Shown in pieces: positions 40,788-51,078 of a stretch of DNA of 64,000 bases. Source of the DNA: Isoetes taiwanensis. Taxonomy: Eukaryota > Streptophyta > Lycopodiopsida > Isoetales > Isoetaceae. A model generated the notes under the pieces. That model worked only from the letters and a program-made list of their open reading frames with translations. It made no database searches and had not been told where the DNA came from. Both the position numbers and the translations under genes were made by a program. Numbering within the stretch: position 1 is the stretch's first letter; each line of letters starts with the position of its first letter. The DNA lies in assembly GCA_021234155.1 (NCBI GenBank), contig JAJEKV010000041.1, positions 6,565,249 through 6,629,248 on the forward strand, written 5' to 3'.

Positions 40788-42277
40788 TGTGACGTCCCCT
40801 ACTGTCATATATCGATGCCCGCACCGTATACAAACAGGGAGTTCATCCCCGCACCAGCTCCACACCGATCTGAGGGCCCTCCACATATCGCCGTGGACCG
40901 TCCTAGAGTCCACATTGGGAAGAGTGAAGGGTCATTTTACCCCGTCTCCCTCGGGGCCTACCTAGGCTGAAGCGTAAACATACACGTCAGTAACATAACA
41001 TCATATATCCACCTCGAAGGGTGGCACATCAACATCTGCATAGACAAAGATCAGCACAATACAAAGGAAGTTTCTACCCAAGGCTCAGACTCCAGGGGAT
41101 GACTGACTAGCTTGGGTCTCCGTGAGTTCGCAAGGCATGTAATCATGACGATGGATTGGGCTGGCATAAGAACATGGCTTAGGGTTGTCCACTCCATCCG
41201 CCCCTCCTGTGCACACTTTGCAGAGTAGGTTGAAAAGTGTTGGGACCCGACTATAGCCCGCCGGGTGCATAGCCAAAGGGGCTATTCCTGGGTTACATCT
41301 CCCCAGTCCCGATGGGGCAGGTAGGGATCACCCCCTCCAGAGATCTACATGCCGACCCAAGGTGACTAGAGAGCCACTGCCCTTATTCGACTTAACCCAC
41401 TGGAAGGTGAACACCACCCCACGGGTGTCGAGCCCATGCCTTACCCACACTCAGTGGCAAGCCATTAGACCTAGTCACTCTGATCCCCGGTAGACTTTAC
41501 ACGCCAGAGGGATCGGTCAAGGGTCAGAACACGAACCTCATTCTAAGCCAGTCTGGCCCCTTCACCCACAACCAGGTGGGCTCCTGTACACAGGCCGAAT
41601 TCTAGTAATGCACTAAGAGGGACTAGCTAGGAGTATCATCTACTAAGCTTTAAGTCTCTACCCCCCTTCCCAATACAATGAGTCCACAGAATACATCCGT
41701 CCATCATATGAACATAAGTAATAAGAACTAATCTAATACATAGACTTAGGTTCTTTAGTTAGAGTCAATGTCGACACCCTTGGCTACTAAGGGCGATTTA
41801 ATAGGCTAAACCCTCTTTTGGTTCAAGGCTGGAATAAGGTTTAGGCTATTCAATCGACCAAATACCTGATCCCCGGTTCACTCCTCTTGATTCGAAGGCC
41901 CATGTCTCTGCTACGCCGGGATGCGGTTCGGAAGGATGCTCGACAAGGCAGCGCGCCGCGGTCGTGGGAGTTGGAATTGACTCCTCGGTAGCGAATCCGG
42001 ACTCGGGAGGTCTGTGGGCGAAAAAGGGAATGTTAGGGTTTGGTGCCTTATGTAGGCTATCAGTTAGGTTTAGGGTTTCCATGACCCTTGGTCTACCTTT
42101 AATGGGTTAAAGGTCTAAAGGTGCGCGCATTGCTAAGTGTGCGCACCATTGCAAGTTGCCCCCTAGGGCGTCCTTGCTTGGGTACACGTCGGCGTACACG
42201 TCGATTGGACGGCGTGTACGCGTGACGGTGCAGTACGATATACGTCTTGGGACCGTATAGCGTACTGGAACGTTACG
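40788..42277 (-). mobile_element. Gypsy 5' LTR
   Basis: About 1490 bp, homologous to 28809-30295 end to end. Its outer end reads GGAACGTTACG where the other LTR has GGAACGTCACA, so the outer terminus has mutated and the exact boundary is uncertain by a few bases. Confidence 0.9.
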
Positions 42278-42807
42278 AATTCACATTGATTATCTAAAAG
42301 ATAAGTAAACTAAATAAGTTTGTGTATGCTTATAATGATTAGTTAACTGAGCATAGCTCTTTATTTGACTTAGAAAAGGGTTTCTTTTCACTCAAATATT
42401 GATGTAGAGTTTAGAAGTACGGAGGTGACTATGACTGCAGCACAGAAGCCAGATCCTTAAAATAACGTTTTGTAGGCAGATGGTAAGTCTACCAGCCTAG
42501 GAGAAATCTTTTCAAAGCAGATAGTCATGCGACTAGCTTAGAACGAAAGGTGAATTATTCCAGCAAAGCGGATAGTCAGGTGACTAGCTTTGGGAAAAGG
42601 TGGTTGTTTCCGCAAGACAGATGATCGAGTACGATCAGTCTTGAGACGGAAAGGAAAGAAATTGTTTCCGCAGGACAGATGATCGAAAACGATCAGTCTT
42701 GCCCGCAAGGCAGACGATCAAGTACAATCAGTCTTAAGACGAGAAGAAATTATTAAGACCTGCAAAGCTGATGATCGAGGACGATCAGTCTTGAGACGAG
42801 AAGGAAT
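42278..42807 (+). mobile_element. LTR-B internal region, right part with hairpin array and PPT
   Basis: Non-coding sequence resuming LTR-B after the gypsy insertion. Its second half (42473-42793) is an array of seven stem-loops. It ends with the purine-rich GAGACGAGAAGGAAT directly before the 3' LTR at 42808, the expected polypurine tract position. Confidence 0.75.
42473..42793 (+). repeat. Seven tandem stem-loops upstream of the LTR-B 3' LTR
   Basis: Units lie at 42473-42499, 42514-42539, 42564-42592, 42613-42643, 42671-42701, 42706-42736 and 42763-42793. Each has an outer stem, an AGAT- or GGAT-type left bulge, an inner stem and a 4-base loop. Outer stems change together on both sides: TAGGC/GCCTA, AAGC/GCTT, AAAGC/GCTTT, CAAGAC/GTCTTG. 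So do inner stems: GGTA/TACC, TAGTC/GACTA, GATCG/CGATC. Units 4, 6 and 7 are followed by a purine-rich spacer (GAGACGRRAAGRAA type). Confidence 0.88.
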
Positions 42808-43400
42808 TGTTACGGCACAAGCTCGGGGGAGCAACTCAGAGGATTTGCAGAAATGAACACAGTGGCAAAGGTGTTAGTTAGCATTTTGAAATCTGGATGT
42901 GTGGTGGAATTAAAGGAAGAAGCTATTTTAATATAAAAAGCAACTGCATGCTGGAAAAGGCTAAAGTCGTGGAGAGGTCTATAAATAGAAGTTAGACTTC
43001 AATTGGATATATCTTAGCAACTAGAGTTGCGATTGAGGCGATTTTTACTTCATTGGAACTGACTCAGTGTCTAGTTTTTGATTGGGATGGCACATTCCGT
43101 AATTCGTCCATATGAGAGAGTAATGGCTGAAAACGTGATAAGGGGTCATAAATTACTGCAGCAACGACATCACCATTTTGTAACCAAGTCTTTATGATCC
43201 GCAATTGATCCTAGAGAAGTTGTTCAGTTGAACAACATAATTCTCAGTTTTGGGAAAAGCTACAGAGATCTTTTGCAGTGTTCGCAAATCTGAGCCCAAT
43301 TGGGTGGTGAATTTGTGCCAGAAGGTCATGTTCTTGGGTTTTAAAGTTGTTTGGATTAACTGTGACGGGTAGTTTTGCAGGTAGAAAAGTCGGTTCATAG
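42808..43400 (+). mobile_element. LTR-B, right (3') LTR
   Basis: 593 bp, starting TGTTACGGCACAAGCTC, matching 27894-28486. The last few bases (GGTTCATAG) differ from the left copy (AGTTCGTATCA), so the terminal CA is lost or the boundary is a few bases off. Confidence 0.85.
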
Positions 43401-43830
43401 AGAGTTCAAGACAATAGCCAGCCTATTCGAGGACAAGAGTAGATCTAGGACAATAAGTTCTTCAACTCAAAGGTCAAGCTATGCAGATATAAAGATACAT
43501 CACCTCCGACAGCAAACCAATCACGGAGGAGAAGTCATGAGGCTTTGCTCGCCAGGAAGATGCACATGGGGGGACAAAGGCCACAAATTGGAAGCTGGAG
43601 AAGTGCTAGCAATCAACCACTTCCACAAGCTCTCTAGATGCAACATGAGGTTCAAAACTGAGGAGCGTGATCAAGTGCAACTAGAAAGTACCACAAACCA
43701 GAAGGCAACAACATAGCACCGGATTCTTTGTGGCTAGTTCCAAAATTTTTGCACGAGTTCTATTTCCCAAGGCTTCCTACATGTTCCTACCAATCCCATC
43801 CATGGACACCATACATGCTTCATAACTCAT
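43401..43830 (+). other. Flank of LTR-B; open frame of unknown origin
   Basis: An open plus-strand frame runs from inside the LTR end to 43716 (HREFKTIASLFEDKSRSRT, then LRQQTNHGGEVM) without a recognisable domain. It does not continue the ubiquitin sequence found on the other side of LTR-B, so the two flanks do not match as one interrupted gene. Confidence 0.35.
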
Positions 43831-45400
43831 ATCTTCATGCCTCATCATCATTTTCCCTAGCCCAAGTTGGCAAAGAGTCTTTTTTCTAGTCAAAACACAT
43901 CTTACACGCATCATACACCCATCATACATTCACCACCTTTGAAAAAAGAAAAAAATTCCACCAAGTTTGGCTATTTACATGGTCTAAGATCATCTTCTCT
44001 CTCTAAAAGCTAGAAAGTGCACATTTTCTTCAAACAAGTATGGAGAAGTAAATTATCCAAGTCATTGCATAAAAGATCTATTGTTATGTGCACTAGTACC
44101 AAATTGGTTGCCAAATTGTCCACATTCCTCAAAAATGCCAAATACCATCCACATCATCACCCAAGCACATCCTTGTCATCATACACGTGTCACCTACCAC
44201 AAAACGTTTTTCAAAAGTTTTGGCCTAAGTAAAGTCATTTTGATACTTTAGGTGACATGTCATCATCTCGGTGCCACATCATCCCCAAGTGCTTCCACAT
44301 CATCATACACATGTCATCCACATCACCTCCACTTCATAATAAGGTTTTGACTAGAAAAAAGTCATTTTGCCACCTCACTTGACACATCATCACTTCATAA
44401 TGTCATTTCACCATCCCTTTTTTTTTTTTTGGAAGAACTGTGTCATCAATATATTAAAAGAATGGTAATGTTACAAAGCAAGTGAGGAGGAAGGAGAACT
44501 GCCCCAAAGAGACAGCGATACCTCGACACTCCACAACAAACTCACAGAAAAACTGCAACTCTACTGCTGTACAAACCGACCATCACCATCTACAACACCC
44601 AAGAAGTCCCGCCAAATGGCAAACTTCCGCTCTACTACTCCCGGGAACACCAGAAAGCTTTGAAATAGCTTGTACCTGAGTCGAGGAATCGAGAGAGGGC
44701 TGCAGTCTTCAATCCCCCGAAAGATCCACAACCGCCGCCGCTTCCAAATCAGCCACACCAACCAAGCCACGCACAGATGCAAGGCTTGCTGCCGCAAGAG
44801 CGGCCAAGCACCAGGATACACATGAAGCAGCAAGCTGGCGGCTAGTCAATCTCACGAAAGCGAGCCCTAACCCAATCCCGGCAGCACGCAAGTGAGGGCA
44901 TAAAACCGGACAATGCTCCACAGTCTCACGATGAAGGCCACAACAAAGGGCGTAGAGGGCTCACACCCGGCCTAAACCAACTCACAAGGGCATTCACCAC
45001 GATCTGGTGCACCACCACCCGCCCGAAGCACCCTAACCTTCGGTGGGGGAAGTGAGCTCCATGTCCACCATCCTTTTGCCAAATCACCCCACCAACTTGC
45101 CACATCATCAAATTTCACTTCCATTTTTAGCCAAAAAATCAAATGCTCTTTTTTGCAAAAAGATTTTCCCATCTTGAAGAGCATCAAAAAAGATTCCATG
45201 TGAAAAAAAGGAATTTTTGGAAAAGACCCTATATTGACCTTCATTTTTCACTTCTTGGGATTCGTGCCAAATTTGAAAAAATTAAAAAAAATTCCTATCT
45301 ACCCCTACCCCCCCATCACTCCCCATCCAATCTCCCCACCTTACGTTGGTACACTTTCAGTGTGGGGCGGCAACGGGCCGAATCCCACGTGGGCATAACA
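43831..45400 (-). repeat. LTR-like repeat, family R1, copy 2 (split by a LINE)
   Basis: Contains many CATCATACAC, CACATCATC, ACACGTGTCACC and TTTTCTAGTCAAAAC motifs, inverted relative to 10827-11420. The LINE at 44421-45062 splits it; text resumes in the same style at 45063 (CCTTTTGCCAAATCACC). No coding potential. Confidence 0.5.
44421..45062 (-). mobile_element. 5'-truncated L1-type LINE with poly(A) tail
   Basis: The minus strand encodes pieces of a LINE ORF2 C terminus in shifting frames, including HLCVAWLVWLIWKRRRLWIF (44833-44561), preceded by a Cys/His-like region with VEHCPVLCPHLRAAGIGLGL (44921-44850). It ends with TTTAATATATTGATGACACA, then TTCC and about 12 A (44432-44421 on +). 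Similar 12-13 base sequences flank it (CACCATCCCTTTT on the left, CACCATCCTTTTG on the right), a likely target-site duplication. Its true poly(A) tail separates it from the LINEs with TTTC-type tails. Confidence 0.72.
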
Positions 45401-45460
45401 CAAATGGATTAATAATAAGATTTTATTAGTGCTTATATACCCAAGCTGCTTCTTCTGAAA

Positions 45461-45745
45461 ATGACTGTGGGATATTACCCTAAAAATAGATTCATACCAA
45501 GATCCAGATTTGCAGATGGATTTAACAGCCTAATCATACCTATTCTAAGCCAAGAAATCCAGAACCAAATTAAAAGACAAGATTGGATGCTGGATTTGCC
45601 AAGAATGAGCCGGAAACAGAGGATTAAGAAAGGGGAATTTTGTTACAGAGATTTAAGGGCTTTGGACGCAAGAATCGATCAGAATATCTCTCATATAGAC
45701 TGGATTGACCAATTGATGCTTGAATCTGTCTTCCTTGCTTCATAG
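45461..45745 (+). CDS. Hypothetical ORF, 94 aa
   Basis: An uninterrupted 94-codon frame from an ATG: MTVGYYPKNRFIPRSRFADG, a polar middle with RQDWMLDLPRMSRKQRIKKG, then LRALDARIDQNISHIDWIDQ before the stop. Charge and periodic hydrophobics suggest genuine, possibly helical protein sequence, unlike the AT-rich chance frames nearby. I do not recognise a family. A transposon-encoded small ORF or an exon are both possible. Confidence 0.35.
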   Translation: MTVGYYPKNRFIPRSRFADGFNSLIIPILSQEIQNQIKRQDWMLDLPRMSRKQRIKKGEFCYRDLRALDARIDQNISHIDWIDQLMLESVFLAS

Positions 45746-46300
45746 ATCGATGGATTATTTGAGGCAAATCTTTTGATTTCTACTGTTATGTACTTTTGAT
45801 CCTGTGCCCAAGACATTAGAGCTTGGGAATGATTTGATTGACTGTATGCTATTCATATGAATGAAAATCCGACCCTTGGCACAAAAACTTTCATTCAATT
45901 TACATTCAACATTGCAAAATGAGGTAAAGTGAAGAGCTAAGGGTGAGATTTAAGCAAAATGCAATGTCTTCTCTGAAATTCATATTGAGATGTATGGGAG
46001 CATCTGGATATTGGGAGTTATAAGAAGGGAAAGTGAATGCACATAGGCATAATGCACTACTAGCTTAAAAGCAAAAGAAAAAAGAGGATAAAATTAAAAA
46101 GTTGAAGGCTTTACTTTTTCAGTCTACATCTAGCATATCATAGGCAAATTGCATCTCATATTGTACTCTGAACAAATTTCAAAAAGAAAAAAGTTGAAGA
46201 CTTCTAGAGTAGATTGCTCGAGTTTAGAGTTGTCTTAGAAGATTAAATTATCACAAGCAGGTTGAGCACTATATTTTGAGTTTTATTCCACATGCAGAAC
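45746..46300. other. Intergenic, no feature seen
   Basis: AT-rich with no recognised coding, RNA or repeat structure. Confidence 0.4.
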
Positions 46301-46790
46301 TACTAGAGTTGTTAGGAAGTGTCAAAGGTAAGAGAGAAAGTGTCAAAAACTGTTTTACAAAAGTTTGCTTGCTGTTTTTTTTTTGGCAAAATTACAGCAT
46401 ACCAGTCAAAAATCATCTAATCTGACCATTTTAGCATCAAGTCTTACCCAAAAAGTTGATCCCCTTTGCTTACAGATCTATCAGAGGTGTCAGGAGTTGT
46501 CAAAAGTAAAAAAAGATCACTAGAACTTGATTTACAAAAATTTGCTTGCTGCTTTTGCACTGTAACAGTCTTTGTGCAAAAAATCTGAATTTCAGGGCAT
46601 TCTAGCATATTTTTTTTGCCAAAAAACTTGTTGAACCTTGTGTTCAGATCTACAGAGATAGGATCAAGTGTCTGAAGTTAAAAAGGACTCATTCTTTTTG
46701 ATCTGCAAATTTAGCTTGCTGCCAGGGATATTGACCAAGTTTTGACTTGGCCAGGATCACAAATTTGAGAGATCTCTGCAAATCTTCTTG
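46300..46790. repeat. Three degenerate tandem copies, about 160 bp
   Basis: Each copy has a GTGTC..GAAGTT / GTGTCAAAGGTA-type start and a TTTACAAAA.TTTGCTTGCTG-type end. The TTGCTTGCTG or TAGCTTGCTG block lies at about 46366, 46542 and 46713. The copies are strongly diverged. The block lies inside the region that ends with the family R1 terminal motif at 47041. Confidence 0.6.
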
Positions 46791-47002
46791 CATCTGGCTT
46801 TTGGTCCCAGATTCCTTGAGTGTCAGAGCAACTTTTTGAATTGGAACCATGTCAAAATTCGAGTCTGTTTGCAAATGGCATCATTCTTGTTGAGGTCACC
46901 TTTTTCTAGTTTTGGGAAAGTAGTGCTAACTCATTGTTTGGACTTTCTTTTTGCAATTTTCTTGCTCAGAGTGGTTGCCTAAAGCAACCTGGAAGTTCTA
47001 AG

Positions 47003-47041
47003 CCATTGAGGTTGAAGGTTTGCCAGGAACACCTTCAACAT
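47003..47041 (-). repeat. Terminal hairpin motif of repeat family R1
   Basis: The minus strand reads TGTTGAAGGTGTTCCTGGCA, then AACCTTCAACCTCAATGG, nearly the same as 10827-10866. The two halves TTGAAGGT and ACCTTCAA can pair. Just beyond it, two direct repeats of AGCCCCATCCAYGTCATAAA lie at about 47043-47107. Confidence 0.6.
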
Positions 47042-47194
47042 AGCCCCATCCATGTCATAAATTTTTCTATCAACTTACTGTCTAATAGCCCCATCCACGT
47101 CATAAATCAATCTCAATTCATCCACGTCAAAACTCAATCTTTTTCTGAAGATTTTCTTCCAACAGATACTGATACGAAGATGGTAGCTCGGGGG

Positions 47195-50064
47195 TGTGGT
47201 CTTGGACGTTAGCCTTGGTGGACTAGCATGGTTGTTTGGGTTTGACAAATTATTGGCAAGGCAAGGCAAGGCAAAAATAATGGCAAAATCAAATCTTATA
47301 AAGGATATGGTCTAAATCATATATTTTAAACCAAGATATTCTTACCACGTTTAAGTGTTAACCTTTAAATAAAGGTTAGGGCCAATATCGAATCAAAGGT
47401 AAAAAGGCATGCGATCTTCAAAAGGCGGACCTAATATAGATCATGGATACATCATCGAATTGGCATGGCATTGCTTATGGGCGCTACAATAACTCTAGGA
47501 CAAGGGCGACCATTCTCGGACTGCTACAGTAACAGTTCGACTATAACAAACTCAAGGATTGGGAACAAGGCTGCATCGAAATAGCTTCAAGTAGTCTTCA
47601 ATGATCAACAACTACCAAATCCGGCCAATTCATTGCCTGAAGCTTTCGCCAGAATAATCAGCGATTGAATTCTGATCCCTTAAGGATCATACTCTTAATA
47701 TATTGGAACTATGAGTAATAATTTGCTGTTACCTAATGCTTTCATAATTTGCCAGTTCCTAGCACGGATTGACCTGGTTGGACAGTGAACTACCTTAATT
47801 AATCTAGATAGTAGAATCTTTCTTCGATTTTGGTGAATTGGATACTGCCTATAAGAAGTTATTGGTGTAACTTCTATCAGAAGGAGTTTAAGACGGTTTT
47901 GATGAACTGTTTAACATCTCTGTGCCCTATTTGCTTATTATCTTGTTATTTCATGTTTGATACATTTGTTAACAATTTTGTTTGTGGTTTCTATGCTTAT
48001 GTAGATGATCTAAGGATTACAAGACCTTGTTTAGCTGAAGAAGTCTTGTATTATGGTTTCTGAAGTTAAAAAGGTTCTGATAAGTGGTGTGATCTGTAAT
48101 AATTGATATCAAGAGCCTGGCTATTCTTGATGTTTGCAAGTCATCTAGTTGGTGTTGGGGATTGCAAACTGGAATAAAAATCCTTATCCTGAGAATCCAA
48201 ATGATCTCTCTCTAAGAATTTAGATTTATATCTTCTTGATCTATTCTTACCAATCTGATTTCGTTAAAAGCAAGAGAGCATTCCAGAGTAATTTTTGAAT
48301 ATCAGTATGGCGAATTCTTTTTGTTGCAGGAAACACAGATACAAATTTCTTAGGTATGGGTGATTTGGAATAAGCAATGCGAATTTGCCTATCCTACATG
48401 ATCAATCCATTTCGTTTTGTCAAAATAAATCTCTTTCAAATCAAGCCTAACTAAAACTGACAATCCATCTCCTTGGCCAGGATGGATCTTTGATTAAACT
48501 CTTCCTCTATCTACAGTGGACGAATCTATTTCTATCCAAGCTAATCAAAGACTAAACAATATAAACTGCATCTTTTTTATGAGTCCATTGTTTCTAGTTG
48601 ATGATAACTAGAGTTTGTTGGTAAGTAATTGTGGTTATGTGTAGATGAGAGGAATTTGTAAAAAGTTCATGAAGTGGTCAGTATTTCTAGAGAAATTGTG
48701 GATCAATTTTATGATTGTATTGTTTCTTATGAAGTTGTTGATGCCATTATAATATGCACAATATTATGGTTGGTGCCATAAGTATTTGATAATAATGTAT
48801 AACACTAAATGTTTTAGATTGGTGTCTAAGACTTTCAAGAGTAGTTGGTGCTACTGGTTGATGTTGGTGCTTCAACAAAACTCCATGACTCTTTTCTCAA
48901 GCTTTGTCCATTCTTTGAATTTAGAAACTTATTGTTTAATTAGTACAACTCAAAACCTTGTTAATCGTATTCCCACTTGGTAGATCAATTCAATCCTTTC
49001 AGTATCTTAATCATCATCCTTAGCCAAAAAATTGTGATTGTAACGAATAGTTGGTGCTATTCGCAAGATCATAATCCTAATCTTTCGACCTTAAAACATT
49101 GGTGCTCAAAGGACACAAAGTGAGTTGGCATTTAATTTGTGGTTTAGGGATACATGCAGGTCAGTTGCTTCCAAAAACGGAATAGTTGATACGAACATAG
49201 TGGGGGGGGTGGTTTCTGACGTTAGTCTTGGTGGGTGGGTAATTGGGTTTCACAAATTATTGGCAAAGCAAGGCAAAAATAATGGCAAAAGTAAATATTA
49301 TAAGAGCTATGGTTTAAATTATTCTTACCATATTTAAATAAAGGTTAGGGCCAATATTGAATCAAAGGTAAAAGGGCATGCGACCTTCAAAAGGCTGACA
49401 TCATCGAATTGGAACGACGACTACTTATGGGCGTTACAATAACACTCTAGGACGGCGACCATTCTCAGATTGCTACAGTAACACCTGGACTATAACAAAC
49501 TCAGGGATTGGGAACACGGATGCATCGAAACAACTTCAAGTAATCTTGAGCGACTAACAACAACCAAACCCGACCAATTCATTGCCAGAAGCTTCCGCTT
49601 GAATAACCAGCGGTTGAATTCTGATCCCTTAGGGATCCTGCTCTTAATTTTCTTGAAACTGTGATTAATAATTTGCCTTTGCCTAATGCTTGCCTAATTT
49701 GTCAGTTCCTACCACCAATTACCCCATGGAGCGGTGAACTACCTTAATTAATTTAGATACCAGTATCTTTCTCTGATTTTGGTGAACTGGATACTGCCAA
49801 TAAGAAGTTATTGGTGTAACTTCTGTTAGAAGGATCTTAAGACGGTTTTTGTGAACTGTTTAAAATTTCAAATTATTGGTGTAATCTGTGCCCCGTTTGC
49901 TTATCATCTTATTATTTCATATTTGATGCATTTGTTAATAGTTTTGCTTTTGGTTTCTGTGCTTATGTAGATTTATAAGGATTACAAGACCTTGTTTAGC
50001 TAAAGAAGTCTTGTATTATGGTTTCTGAACTGAAAAAGGTTCGTATCATTGGTGTGATCCGTAC
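47195..50064 (+). mobile_element. LTR-C: non-coding LTR retrotransposon
   Basis: Two direct repeats of roughly 880 bp (47195-48098 and about 49208-50064) enclose about 1.1 kb. After the first lies TTGATATCAAGAGCC, a degraded initiator-tRNA-type primer site (48102-48116). Before the second lies a G-rich run (TGGGGGGGG, 49201-49209) in the polypurine position. The interior has no gag or pol. Shared landmarks include GACGTTAGYCTTGG near the start, the hairpin AGAAGTTATTGGTGTAACTT, and GGTGTGATCYGTA at the end. The left copy is longer because of GGCAA repeats and a 25 bp AT insertion. No target duplication was found. Confidence 0.75.
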
Positions 50065-50134
50065 TCTAAATATCATAAAACTCTTAATACTTATTTTCTT
50101 TTCATTTCTTTTTTAATATTGAAGGGGAGGAATG
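50065..50134. other. Short spacer
   Basis: No feature. Confidence 0.3.
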
Positions 50135-50245
50135 CACATCGTGAGGTGAGGCTTGCACTCACTCTTAGCCCACCTAGTGGCAACCAATGGGATTTGAATG
50201 AAAGCCCAACCATCTAACCATCAGACTATCACCATGACGGGTACG
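50135..50245 (-). repeat. tRNA-derived SINE fragment
   Basis: The minus strand has A-box-like TAGTCTGATGGTTAGATGG (50228-50210) and B-box-like ATTCAAATCCC (50200-50189), followed by GGTTGCCACTAGGTGGGC. The spacing fits a tRNA-derived RNA polymerase III promoter. The boxes are degenerate. The 3' end is not evident. Confidence 0.5.
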
Positions 50246-50934
50246 CTTAGTACTTCTTACCAAGTCAAACTTATCAGATTTCTCGAGTTTTAACATCTAT
50301 ACCCAAAGAATCCTAGTCAAGGTTCTAAGGCTCAAAATGATTATTCCGAAAATAATCAATAGCTCCAAAGAAGTAATTTTTATAGTTAAAGTAATTTACA
50401 ACTTTATTGTTCCTTCTTTATCAAATCCTAAAGGCCGAGTCTTCCCCAAAACATAGGGCATCGAATTTCAAGATTAGTGCAACTAGGATCGATCAGAGCA
50501 TCTTCTTCTATAGTAGCTTAGATCTATTAAGATGACTCGAAAAAAAATATCTTGATGGACTTTCAGAACCATAGATTTGGCAGTGGCTTAGATAATACAA
50601 AAGAAAAAGATTGTCATTTAAGCACACCTAGATTCATAAATTGTTTGCAAATTAGTAACTTTTGCCAGATGTCCTAGAATGTTCTGGAAGACACAAAAAA
50701 GTGACTAGTCGATTTCAAAATTAAAAAAATTACCGCTCTTGCTTCTAGCTATGCACCAACTTGAAAATATATCAACTCTATGCTATGCCAAAAGCTTACC
50801 ACCCTTGGCTCCAGCCATGCACAAGCTTGAACTTGCACTTTAAAAATGCGTAAATTTCTTGTATATTACAACCATTTGGAATTCAATAAATATATACATA
50901 TAATTAATGCGTGCAATTCTTCAAACAAGCTTCA
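50246..50934. other. Intergenic, 3' of the methyltransferase gene
   Basis: No coding domain. For the minus-strand gene ending at 50935 this is its 3' UTR and downstream flank. AT-rich hexamers suitable as poly(A) signals occur near 50890, but none can be singled out. Confidence 0.4.
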
Positions 50935-51078
50935 TCATGTACTTTCTTTTTTCTTGGCACAAATCATAATAAAACCTTGCTTTTGAATTTGTTTGTATGA
51001 TATAAGACCACAAATCCTACAAAGCTCCTCAAGCTCACCATCACTCCAGTACCTAATTGGGCGAACAAGACCTTCACT
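50935..51078 (-). CDS. SAM-dependent methyltransferase, terminal exon
   Basis: Last coding exon, 47 codons plus stop on the minus strand: SEGLVRPIRYWSDGELEELC, then GLISYKQIQKQGFIMICAKK. It follows a 3' splice site (TTTAATGCAG, AG at 51080-51079). The tail pattern (ELEELC..CGL....I...FIM..AKK) is the C-terminal strand-helix-strand of class I methyltransferases of the At2g41040/At1g78140 type, which are plastid-associated proteins of poorly defined substrate. Both this exon and the upstream one at 60277-60378 are in phase 0, so they splice without a frame change. The intron between them would be about 9.2 kb and full of transposons. Confidence 0.75.
   Translation of the reverse strand, partial: SEGLVRPIRYWSDGELEELCRICGLISYKQIQKQGFIMICAKKKEST

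Larger units (their letters stand above)
28809..42277 (-). mobile_element. Ty3/gypsy chromovirus with two accessory genes (13.5 kb)
   Basis: A complete but decayed LTR retrotransposon on the minus strand. Order: 5' LTR (42277-40788), primer-binding site (40786-40769), accessory gene H (40116-38248), accessory gene X (37560-36050), gag (about 35880-34868), protease, RT, RNase H, integrase with chromodomain (34867-31129), polypurine tract (30309-30296) and 3' LTR (30295-28809). The integrase chromodomain places it among chromoviruses, which usually lack genes upstream of gag. It is nested inside the small element LTR-B. The flanks GAGAG (left) and AATTC (right) do not match, so no target duplication is visible. 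Either one end has been altered or recombination has occurred. The two LTRs differ by many substitutions and several indels, so the insertion is not recent. Confidence 0.9.
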
